5,448 nt of DNA from Kiritimatiellia bacterium. Its GTDB lineage: Bacteria > Verrucomicrobiota > Kiritimatiellia > RFP12 > UBA3636. Below are positions 1-5,448 of this stretch, in pieces (position 1 is the first letter of the stretch; every line of letters begins with the position of its first letter). The DNA is taken from positions 1 through 5,448 of the forward strand of contig JAFPUX010000274.1 of NCBI GenBank assembly GCA_017413145.1, given 5' to 3'. A program made the translations under genes and the position numbers. The notes under the pieces were generated by a model. That model saw only the letters and a list, made by a program, of their open reading frames with translations, did not search any database and was not told where the DNA came from.

Positions 1-146
1 CCGCCGGAGCGGCGCGTCCCGCGGTCGACCTCCTGGATGGCGGCGACGTCGGGCGAGAGCGCGTGGATCGCCGCGGCCTGGCGCTCGAGCGCCGGGGCGC
101 CGTCGAGGCCGCGGCCCGCGCGGACGTTGTAGGTGAGGATGCGCAC
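1..146 (-). CDS. Endonuclease/exonuclease/phosphatase (EEP) superfamily protein, N-terminal fragment
   Basis: Only the first 48 codons are in the window; the gene continues past position 1. The protein opens with RILTYNVRAGRG and continues to SPDVAAIQEVDRGTRRSG. This is the standard start of the EEP fold: strand 1 with the metal-proximal Asn (Asn7 in TYNV), then PDV and the metal-binding Glu (Glu39 in QEVD), followed by the R-G-T-x-R-S-G run common in bacterial members. The superfamily covers Mg2+-dependent phosphodiesterases and phosphatases acting on DNA, RNA, inositol phosphates or phospholipids, and the fragment does not tell which. The GTG start at 146-144 is favoured because the homology begins at the very next residue, and a CCGGAG motif lies 7 nt upstream. 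No signal peptide precedes the domain, so the protein as started here looks cytoplasmic. It lies 23 nt after the stop of the repeat-protein gene, which suggests co-transcription. Confidence 0.88.
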   Translation of the reverse strand, partial: MRILTYNVRAGRGLDGAPALERQAAAIHALSPDVAAIQEVDRGTRRSG

Positions 147-153
147 GGCGCGA

Positions 154-159
154 CTCCGG
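154..159 (-). promoter_or_regulatory. Shine-Dalgarno site for the EEP gene
   Basis: CCGGAG on the minus strand is followed by a 7-nt spacer and then GTG at 146. This spacing is good, and it is the strongest ribosome-binding site in the window. It decides the start, since there is no in-frame ATG nearby and the EEP domain begins immediately after the GTG. Confidence 0.7.
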
Positions 160-169
160 AGCCGGCCCG

Positions 170-3100
170 CTAGCGGACGAGGATGACGAGGGGCATGACG
201 TCGACGACGACGGCGCCCGTCCCGACGACGATGCCGGGAAGCTCCGCCGCGGTGTAGCGGCCGGCGCGATACGAGTCACCGGCGACGACCAGATCCTTGA
301 CGGTCATCGTGTGGCCGTCGGTGTAGACGCACTGCGAGCCGTCGTCCGACGCGAGCGAGAGCGCGTAGGTGCGGACGTCCTTCGTGACGCGCAGCGCGCC
401 GCGGCCGGAGAGCTCCCAGCGCGCGCGGGAGAGCGAGGCGTCGGCGTCCTGCTTCGCCGGGACGTGCGTGCCGGACGGCACGGCGTTCGGATTGGTCGCG
501 ACGCGCCAGGGGGCGTCCTCGGTCCCGTACCGGAAGACGTTGTGCACCTTCACGACCGGATCGGCGCCGGCCGTCTGCAGGCACACGGTTCCGGCGGCGG
601 CGGGCGAGACGTCGTTGAGCCCGGGGGCCTCCTGGTTCTGCATGGAGCCGCCGACGGCCTCGATGACGCCGGCGAAGTCCGAGAAGTCCTTGCCCGCGCC
701 GGTGAGCTCGATCTTCACGCGGCCGCCGGAGCCGGGGCCGTAGAGGCCGTTCGCGCCGCCGTTGGCGTCGATGCGGCCCGAGCCGGCGAGCGCGCCGGCC
801 GTGAGGTTCACGGAGCCGCCGCTGCCCGCGCCGCCGATCGTCTCCGCGGCGTCGAGCGGGTAGCCGAAGCCGCGCGACTGGATCGCGCCGTCGACCGTGA
901 GCGTGCCGCCCACGGCGAGCTTCACCACGCCGCCGCCCGCGTATTGGTCTCCGTTGCCCCAGCCGCCCGAGCCGTGCGTGAGCGGGTCCAGGATCGAGCC
1001 GTAGGAGACGAACGAGGCGACGTCCGCGGACGGGATGTGGCCGCCGTCGCCCGCGTGCGTGCCGCCCGCCTCGCGGTCGTAGCCGGGGCCGTTGCCGCGG
1101 GTGTAGCCGCGCGAGACGTAGCGCTCGTTGTTTTCGACGCCGGTGCCGGCCTGGATCGTCGCGTCCGCGCCGATGGAAAGATCGCCCGCGACGGCGACGT
1201 TCAGCATCGCGACGGGCTCGTCGGCGGGGCCGTCGTGCGTCCAGGTCGCGTCGCCCGAGAGAGAGACGGAACCGGCGACGGTCAGCAGGTTGGACGGCGA
1301 CCCGTGGAAGTTCACGCGGCCGCCGATCTGCTTCCAGCCGCCGACCGTCGCGTTCGTGACGTCCCACCGCATCGTCGTGCGCGCGGTCGCGTCGGCGATG
1401 AAGTAGACGCCCTCGTTCTCGGCGGGGACGTGCCCCTTGGACCAGTTGCCGGCGACGGACGCGCGCTCGGAGAGGGCGCCGGTCCAGAGGTTGCCGGCGG
1501 CCGCCGCGAAGAAGTCCTGCGGCGCGGCGGCGTCGTAGACGGCGTCCGGGTCGTCCGCCGCGCCGAGGCGGAAGCGCCAGTAGTAGAGCGTGCCCTCGGT
1601 CCCGTTCGTCGCGAACGCGTAGGTCGTGGCGTCCGCCGCCTCGGCGGCGACGAGCGTCTCGGCGAGGTTCGCCGGATCGGTGCCGAAGAGCAGGTAGAGC
1701 GGCTTGCCGCCCGCCGCCTCGACCGTGACGGAGAGCGTCGCGTCGAGGCCGTCCACCGCCGCCGTCGACGCGGACTCGAAGGCGACGGAGACGACGGTCT
1801 CGAGGAGCGTGATCGTGACGGTGCGCTCGAGGAGGTTCGTGGAGAACGAGACGCGGTCGATGTCGGCGGCCGTGAGCGCGGCGCCGTCCACGAGGATCTT
1901 GCCGCCCACGAAGAGCGCGTCGAACTCCGTCCGGAGGTCCGGCGGATCCTTCTCCGGGTCGTAGGCGTAGGTGTAGGAGCACGCGGCGCCGGAGCGGAAG
2001 TCGAAGTGCGGGTCGTCGCCGTAGAAGCCGCGCGGGACGGCGTCGAAGCGGTCGGTCGTCGTGGCGACGACGTGCGAGCCGCGCACGACGAGCGCGTTGC
2101 CCGCGCCGCCCGCGATGAACACGGTCGCGACGATCGATCCGTTCGAGACCGTGCGCGGGCCGGGGTTCATCTCGCCGGTCGCGGTGAACGATGCGCCGTT
2201 CACCGTGACGTTCCACTGCTGCAGGTTGATATCGCCCGTGCGCGTGCAGTTCGCGTCGATGCGGATCGTGTCCGCCTGCGTCGGAACGGCGCCGCCGCGC
2301 CAGTTGCCGGCCGTCTCCCAGAGCCCGTCGCCCGCCGCGCCGGTGAAGACCGCCGTGTAGGACGACGGGACGAACGACGCGACCGCGGTCTGCGCGACGA
2401 CCTCGCCGCCCACGAGCACGCCGAACGCGTAGAAGATCTCGACCTCCTCGGCCAGCCCCGAGAGCGACTTGGAGAACGTCGCGCCTTCGGTGTCGGCGTC
2501 CCCGAGCGATTCGCCGTTCTCAAGGTCGATCCCCGCGGCGCTCGTCGCCCACGCGACGACCACCGTGCCCGAACCCTCGCCGACCTTGCGCAGCGTCGTG
2601 GAGACCGTGGCGGAGGACGCGGTGACGCCCGACGCGGACGGCGCGGAGAGCGCGTAGGACGCGCCGGCGTTCGCCAGGCGGAACGTCGCGTGCGACGCGT
2701 CGACCGCCTCGACCGCGAAGAGGTCGGCGAAGTCGGCCGCGGAGACCGTCGCGCCCGCGTAGCGGAACTTGCCGTTCGCGAAGTAGGCGGAGTAGACCGA
2801 CGAGGCCGCGACGGGCATCGTGAAGAACGCGGTCGACGTGGCGGGGACGTCGATGTACACGCCCGCGTTCTGGTAGTAGCCGTCGTAGCCCGTGCCCGTG
2901 CAGACGAGGCCGCCGCCCGCGAACGTCACGACGCGGTCCGAGCCCTGCGGCGCGTAGAGCGTGCAGGTGATCACCGTGCCGTCGACCACGAGGCCGTCGA
3001 CGGGATGGAACTCGCCCGTCGCGTTGATTTCGCCGCCCTCGTAGAGGTCGTTGGCGCTGGAGGTGTAGATGCCGGAGACGTTCATCGTGCCGCCCGAGAA

Positions 3101-3610
3101 CGTCACGGGGATCGTGCCGGGCCATTCTCCCGTGCGATCGACCGTTCCGCCTGCCGCGAGGACGATCCGCCCGGCGTCGTTGTCGTTCTGCTGTCCCGTG
3201 CGGAGCGCGAACGTGCCGCCGTTGCGGATCGTCATCGTCGCGCCCAGGCGGAACGCGCCCGCCGAGCCGGTGTCGTACGAGCCGCCGTCGAGCGTGAACG
3301 CGCCGCGGACGAGCGGCCAGGCGCCGCCGCCCGTCTGCGTGAGCGACGCGCCGCCGGAGATCGTCGTCGAGCCGGTCGGGACCCAGTCGCCGCCGGGGGC
3401 GTAGGTCACGGCGACGCCGGCGCCGTCGATCACGACGTCGTCCGCGGGCGCGGCGCCGGGCGAGTTCGCGGCTGGCGCGCCCTCGTAGTTCCAGTTGGCG
3501 GCGGTGAACCAGAGGCCGTCGCCGGCCGCGCCGGTCCACGTGTACGTGCCGGCGTGCGCCGCGAAGGCGGAGAAGGCGACGCAAAGGAGCGTGAGGCGTT
3601 TCGTTTTCAT
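170..3610 (-). CDS. Large secreted adhesin-like repeat protein (1146 aa) with FN3-like spacers and a glycine-rich block
   Basis: No enzymatic domain is recognised; the composition (Ala/Gly/Thr/Val-rich, many predicted short beta strands) fits an extracellular beta-structured passenger or adhesin-like protein. A typical signal peptide (residues 1-20) ends AFAAHA before GTYTWTG. Module 1 spans about 21-320 and is followed by an FN3-like segment (about 320-415). Module 2 spans about 417-605, with a second FN3-like segment (about 606-702). Module 3 runs from about 706 to the end and contains a glycine-rich beta-helix-type block (839-1008). Modules begin with a W/F-TGA...NW motif followed by a P-x-x-x-D/E stretch, and modules 1 and 2 also share their closing segment. 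The C-terminus ends MPLVILVR, with no autotransporter barrel, LPXTG or PEP-CTERM motif. The ATG at 3610 is preferred over an in-frame ATG at 3676 because only it exposes the signal peptide, and the upstream codons overlap the promoter. Its ribosome site is weak (CCGGA, 9-nt spacing). The stop is TAG. The function is inferred to be surface binding or structural; the reading frame is secure, the role is not. Confidence 0.88.
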   Translation of the reverse strand: MKTKRLTLLCVAFSAFAAHAGTYTWTGAAGDGLWFTAANWNYEGAPAANSPGAAPADDVVIDGAGVAVTYAPGGDWVPTGSTTISGGASLTQTGGGAWPLVRGAFTLDGGSYDTGSAGAFRLGATMTIRNGGTFALRTGQQNDNDAGRIVLAAGGTVDRTGEWPGTIPVTFSGGTMNVSGIYTSSANDLYEGGEINATGEFHPVDGLVVDGTVITCTLYAPQGSDRVVTFAGGGLVCTGTGYDGYYQNAGVYIDVPATSTAFFTMPVAASSVYSAYFANGKFRYAGATVSAADFADLFAVEAVDASHATFRLANAGASYALSAPSASGVTASSATVSTTLRKVGEGSGTVVVAWATSAAGIDLENGESLGDADTEGATFSKSLSGLAEEVEIFYAFGVLVGGEVVAQTAVASFVPSSYTAVFTGAAGDGLWETAGNWRGGAVPTQADTIRIDANCTRTGDINLQQWNVTVNGASFTATGEMNPGPRTVSNGSIVATVFIAGGAGNALVVRGSHVVATTTDRFDAVPRGFYGDDPHFDFRSGAACSYTYAYDPEKDPPDLRTEFDALFVGGKILVDGAALTAADIDRVSFSTNLLERTVTITLLETVVSVAFESASTAAVDGLDATLSVTVEAAGGKPLYLLFGTDPANLAETLVAAEAADATTYAFATNGTEGTLYYWRFRLGAADDPDAVYDAAAPQDFFAAAAGNLWTGALSERASVAGNWSKGHVPAENEGVYFIADATARTTMRWDVTNATVGGWKQIGGRVNFHGSPSNLLTVAGSVSLSGDATWTHDGPADEPVAMLNVAVAGDLSIGADATIQAGTGVENNERYVSRGYTRGNGPGYDREAGGTHAGDGGHIPSADVASFVSYGSILDPLTHGSGGWGNGDQYAGGGVVKLAVGGTLTVDGAIQSRGFGYPLDAAETIGGAGSGGSVNLTAGALAGSGRIDANGGANGLYGPGSGGRVKIELTGAGKDFSDFAGVIEAVGGSMQNQEAPGLNDVSPAAAGTVCLQTAGADPVVKVHNVFRYGTEDAPWRVATNPNAVPSGTHVPAKQDADASLSRARWELSGRGALRVTKDVRTYALSLASDDGSQCVYTDGHTMTVKDLVVAGDSYRAGRYTAAELPGIVVGTGAVVVDVMPLVILVR
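587..1096 (-). other. Glycine-rich beta-helix-type block in module 3
   Basis: Residues 839-1008 of the repeat protein carry repeated glycine clusters: HAGDGGH, HGSGGWGNGDQYAGGG, GGAGSGGSVNLTAGAL and GPGSGGRVKIEL. They alternate with short hydrophobic strands such as LTVDGAIQSRG and GRIDANGG. The order, a G-S-G-G segment, V-K-L strand, D-G-x-I turn, G-S-G-G-S, G-R-I-D-A-N-G-G, G-G-R-V-K-I and finally A-A-G-T-V, resembles glycine-rich parallel beta-helix blocks known in large secreted bacterial proteins. That assignment is from memory of the pattern, not from a search. Confidence 0.6.
1442..1486 (-). repeat. Module-opening motif, copy 3 (diverged)
   Basis: Encodes WTGALSERASVAGNW at residues 709-723, followed by SKGHVPAENEGVYFI. 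The W-T-G-A start and the A-G-N-W-x-x-G-x-V-P end match copy 2, but the central GDGLW is lost. It marks the start of the third module after the second FN3-like spacer. Confidence 0.7.
1805..1903 (-). repeat. Module-closing motif, copy 2
   Basis: Encodes residues 570-602, with GKILVDGAALTAADI aligning to GKFRYAGATVSAADF of copy 1 without gaps, followed by a similar strand (VTITL). It lies just before the second FN3-like spacer. With the opening motif it shows that a whole opening-closing-FN3 unit was duplicated. Confidence 0.65.
2300..2350 (-). repeat. Module-opening motif, copy 2
   Basis: Encodes VFTGAAGDGLWETAGNW at residues 421-437. It is followed by RGGAVPTQADTIRID, which matches the P-x-x-x-D-x-I/V-x-I/D pattern seen after copies 1 and 3. 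It lies directly after the first FN3-like spacer. Confidence 0.85.
2675..2773 (-). repeat. Module-closing motif, copy 1
   Basis: Encodes residues 280-312. The key pattern is G-K-x-x-x-x-G-A-x-(V/L)-(S/T)-A-A-D-(F/I), then an alternating hydrophobic strand ending ATFRL. It lies just before the first FN3-like spacer and matches the segment at 1805-1903. Confidence 0.65.
3491..3541 (-). repeat. Module-opening motif, copy 1
   Basis: Encodes TWTGAAGDGLWFTAANW at residues 24-40 of the repeat protein. It shares TGAAGDGLW and the closing NW with copy 2, and the DNA is nearly identical over the shared codons with mainly third-base changes. This indicates internal duplication, not chance similarity. 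Confidence 0.85.
3551..3610 (-). other. Sec signal peptide of the repeat protein
   Basis: The first 20 residues have a basic n-region (MKTKR), a hydrophobic core (LTLLCVAFSAF) and an A-x-A cleavage motif (AHA) directly before GTYTW. The Cys at residue 10 lies inside the hydrophobic core, not at a lipobox +1 position, so a lipoprotein signal is not supported. Signal peptidase I cleavage after residue 20 is the inferred outcome. Confidence 0.85.
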
Positions 3611-3646
3611 GTCGGAGGTTCCGGAGACGGTCGGGCGATGGTGTGG

Positions 3647-3676
3647 ATTGTACCAGAGAGGACGAGGGGGACGCAA
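3647..3676 (-). promoter_or_regulatory. Candidate extended -10 promoter for the repeat-protein gene
   Basis: The minus strand reads TGGTACAAT at 3655-3647: a TACAAT -10 hexamer (5 of 6 to TATAAT) preceded by the extended -10 TG one base away. An 18-nt spacer separates it from a weak -35, TTGCGT at 3676-3671. Transcription would start near 3640, giving a leader of about 30 nt to the ATG at 3610. It sits in the only non-coding gap of note and is AT-rich against a very GC-rich background. Confidence 0.55.
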
Positions 3677-3683
3677 ACGCGGG

Positions 3684-5448
3684 CTACTCCGCGACGTACT
3701 CGACGTCGTCGAGGAAGAAGGTCTTCACCGAGCCCTGGCCGCCGAAGGAGAAGCCGAAGCCGGTCTTGATGCAGGAGAGGTCCACGCCCTCCAGGTCGAT
3801 GCGGTAGCGCTTCCACTCGTCGGTGAGGACGAGGTCCTTGCGCTCGGCCTTGCCGCTGTCCGGGTAGGGCCGGTCGGACCCGATGCCGCCGAGGTGGAAC
3901 GAGACCTTCTCGTCGCCGAGGTAGCCGCGGGCCCAGAACTGCAGGAACTTCGCGCCCGTGACGTTCGCGCCGCCGGGGGCGTCGCCCCAGTCGTTCGCGG
4001 GCGACTGCCAGTTGAGAGCCGCCCAGCCGTCCGGCGCGCTCCACTTGACCTTCATGCAGGTGGCGCCGCTGTGCGGGCGCTCAGCGCACCTCTCGTCGAT
4101 CGAGAGCTTCGAGACGTCGCTGCCCATGTAGCCGGAGGGGATCCACGGGGACTCCGCTCCGTCCTTGTAGACGGCCTTCGGCAGCGACGAGGCGGGCAGC
4201 GACACCTTCGGCGGCGCGCCCGCGCCCTTGAGCGGACGGCACGCGGTGGCGACGGACTTGCGGCGGCCGTCGGGCGCCTTGTCGAAAACGTAGCAGAAGA
4301 GGCGGTAGACGCCGCCGCCGGGCAGGACCGCCTTCACGCGCGGCGTGCCCTGGCCCTCGACGATCGCGCCCTCGAACCCGCGCGGCATCGCGAGGCCCGT
4401 GTCCGCGACGCCGTACGTCGCGGCCTCCTGCAGCACCACCCAGACGTACTCGAGCGCGTCGCCGTCGGGGTCGCTCGCGCGCACCTCCGCCTCGACCTCC
4501 GCGCCCGCGGCGGGCGTCTCGGTGGAGACCTTCATCACGGGCCAGACGTCCGCGAGCTCCGCGATCTTGTCGGCGGGCTGGTTCTCGCGCTTCGCCTGCG
4601 CGAGCTTCTCCGCGTAGATCTCGGAGATCGTCTCGAAGACCGGCCCGCGGTTGCGGACCTTTCCGCCCCAGACCTCGCGCGCGAGCTCGAGCGCCTGGGC
4701 CGTCACGGTGCCGTCCGGAAGCTGCAGGCCGAACCACGTCGGCGTCGCCTCGACCTTGTAGCCCCACGTGAACGCGTAGAGCCCGAGGCAGCGGCCCTTG
4801 TCCTCCGAGAGGAGCGCCTTCGCGGGGTTGACGTACCACTTCGCCTTCTGCGTCGAGGAGAGCTCCTGCGGCGCGCCGAAATCCGTGACGCCGATCCACC
4901 ACTTGTTGTGGTCGTTGTGCAGCGGCGGGCCGTATTCGGTGACGATGAACGGCTTCTTCAGCCCCGCCTCGCGCAGGCGCTTGCCGATCCCGGCGCAGCC
5001 CGCGTAGGTGTTGATGCCGACGACGTCGAGGTTCGGGCAGAGCTCGTTGACGAGCGTGACCTTCTCCGGCCAGGCCTCCATGAGCGCCGTCGTCACGGGG
5101 TGGTTGGGGTCGATCTCCTTGATCTTGCCCGCGAGGTCGTTCATGTAGGTCCAGAGCGCGCGGTTGTTCGGGTTGGCGGCCTCCATCTCGTTGCCGATCG
5201 CCCACATCAGCAGCGCCGGGTGGTCCTTGAGCTCGCGCACGCGGCGCAGGATCGCCTCCGTCTGCTCCGCGTTCTTCGCCTCGTCCGTGTAGCTGAAGTA
5301 GCTCGTCGAGTGCAGCCAGTGGCCGACCGTCACGTAGAGCCCGTTCTTCTGCGCCTCGTCGAGTTCCGCCTTCGCGTGGTCCGCGGCCCACGTGCGGAAC
5401 GAGTTCGCGCCGAGCTGCGCGAGAGTCTTCTTGGAGCCGCCGCCGCCG
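3684..5448 (-). CDS. Secreted-type glycoside hydrolase (clan GH-A, GH2-like TIM barrel) with Ig-like and carbohydrate-binding-like domains, 5' end missing
   Basis: The frame is open from the right edge (first full codon at 5447), giving 587 residues. It begins GGGGSKKTLAQLGANSFRTW, the conserved early part of GH2-type TIM barrels, so probably only a signal peptide and a short N-terminal segment are missing. The GTG at 5333 is internal, as barrel homology extends upstream of it. The barrel spans about 1-263. KDHPALLMWAIGNEME carries the acid/base Glu87 (codon 5189-5187), and FIVTEYGPP carries the nucleophile Glu171 (codon 4937-4935), both expected for retaining clan GH-A enzymes. GLYAFTWGYK and PTWFGL follow late in the barrel. 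Residues about 299-410 look Ig/PKD-like (RASDPDGDALEYVWVV). Residues about 412-587 look like a jelly-roll binding domain, with FLQFWARG, LTDEWKRYRIDLEG and a terminal FFLDDVEY. The enzyme probably cleaves a beta-linked polysaccharide outside the cytoplasm, but the substrate cannot be read from the sequence. Eight cysteines lie between residues 137 and 559. The stop TAG at 3686 is followed by no clear terminator. Confidence 0.9.
   Translation of the reverse strand, partial: GGGGSKKTLAQLGANSFRTWAADHAKAELDEAQKNGLYVTVGHWLHSTSYFSYTDEAKNAEQTEAILRRVRELKDHPALLMWAIGNEMEAANPNNRALWTYMNDLAGKIKEIDPNHPVTTALMEAWPEKVTLVNELCPNLDVVGINTYAGCAGIGKRLREAGLKKPFIVTEYGPPLHNDHNKWWIGVTDFGAPQELSSTQKAKWYVNPAKALLSEDKGRCLGLYAFTWGYKVEATPTWFGLQLPDGTVTAQALELAREVWGGKVRNRGPVFETISEIYAEKLAQAKRENQPADKIAELADVWPVMKVSTETPAAGAEVEAEVRASDPDGDALEYVWVVLQEAATYGVADTGLAMPRGFEGAIVEGQGTPRVKAVLPGGGVYRLFCYVFDKAPDGRRKSVATACRPLKGAGAPPKVSLPASSLPKAVYKDGAESPWIPSGYMGSDVSKLSIDERCAERPHSGATCMKVKWSAPDGWAALNWQSPANDWGDAPGGANVTGAKFLQFWARGYLGDEKVSFHLGGIGSDRPYPDSGKAERKDLVLTDEWKRYRIDLEGVDLSCIKTGFGFSFGGQGSVKTFFLDDVEYVAE

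Noticed and set aside
276..3584. Long arginine-rich minus-strand frames (276-2216, 2520-3584 and 2200-2523) inside the repeat-protein gene
   Set aside because: They are frame-shifted readings of the same DNA, with Arg-rich low-complexity translation and no recognisable domain. The real frame is continuous, so they are not remnants of a frameshifted gene.
3611..3676. An upstream in-frame ATG at 3676 extending the repeat protein by 22 residues (MRPPRPLWYNPHH...)
   Set aside because: The extension would bury the signal peptide behind a polar, Pro/Arg-rich stretch, lies on top of the probable promoter, and starts only 8 nt after the preceding stop codon.
3653..3683. A possible terminator after the glycosidase gene
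   Set aside because: I found no GC-rich stem followed by a T-run on the minus strand; the only inverted match is a few bases long.
311..3769. An unbroken plus-strand open frame of about 1150 codons antisense to the repeat protein
   Set aside because: Its translation is dominated by Arg, Ala, Val, Asp and Gly in short irregular runs, with no domain, signal peptide or motif. It lies opposite a clearly coding frame with a signal peptide and internal repeats. High GC at third positions removes stop codons from the opposite strand, which explains its length.
4081..5391. An arginine-rich minus-strand open frame of 436 codons within the glycosidase gene
   Set aside because: It overlaps the catalytic barrel in another frame; the real frame has both active-site motifs and intact accessory domains, while this one has none.
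5401..5448. The GGC repeat encoding Gly-Gly-Gly-Gly-Ser at the right edge, considered as a linker or low-complexity boundary
   Set aside because: A glycine-rich turn followed by S-K-x-x-L-A-x-L-G-A-N-S-F-R-T-W is a natural conserved feature at the start of this barrel type, so it does not mark a domain linker or an artefact.

Overview
The window is a GC-rich stretch (strong G/C preference at third codon positions) from a bacterial chromosome. All coding is on the minus strand: two genes cut by the window edges and one complete gene between them. The large secreted protein of repeated 'TGAAGDGLW...NW' modules with FN3-like spacers and a glycine-rich beta-helix-type block, next to an exported clan GH-A glycosidase with C-terminal binding domains, resembles the Verrucomicrobia/Kiritimatiellota/Lentisphaerae group (PVC bacteria), often gut or marine glycan degraders. 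This placement rests on recalled protein style, not on a marker gene.

In transcription order (right to left), 5447-3684 encodes the last 587 residues of a glycoside hydrolase with a TIM barrel (both catalytic glutamates visible), an Ig/PKD-like domain and a jelly-roll carbohydrate-binding-like domain. A 73-nt gap (3611-3683) follows. It holds no visible terminator hairpin but contains a convincing extended -10 promoter. Next, 3610-170 encodes a 1146-residue secreted, adhesin-like repeat protein with a clear signal peptide. After 23 nt, with a good Shine-Dalgarno sequence, a GTG at 146 starts an endonuclease/exonuclease/phosphatase (EEP) superfamily protein that runs off the left edge.

The layout suggests a locus for surface or extracellular interaction with polysaccharide: a secreted glycosidase, then a surface repeat protein that has its own promoter and is probably co-transcribed with the EEP gene. 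No gene directly shows that the three act in one pathway. I saw no RNA gene, mobile element, CRISPR array or defence system. There is no intergenic stretch longer than 73 nt. The very long open frames antisense to the repeat protein are GC-skew shadows. The most interesting content is the internal duplication architecture of the repeat protein and its unusual hydrophobic, arginine-ending C-terminus; I found no clearly new biological system.
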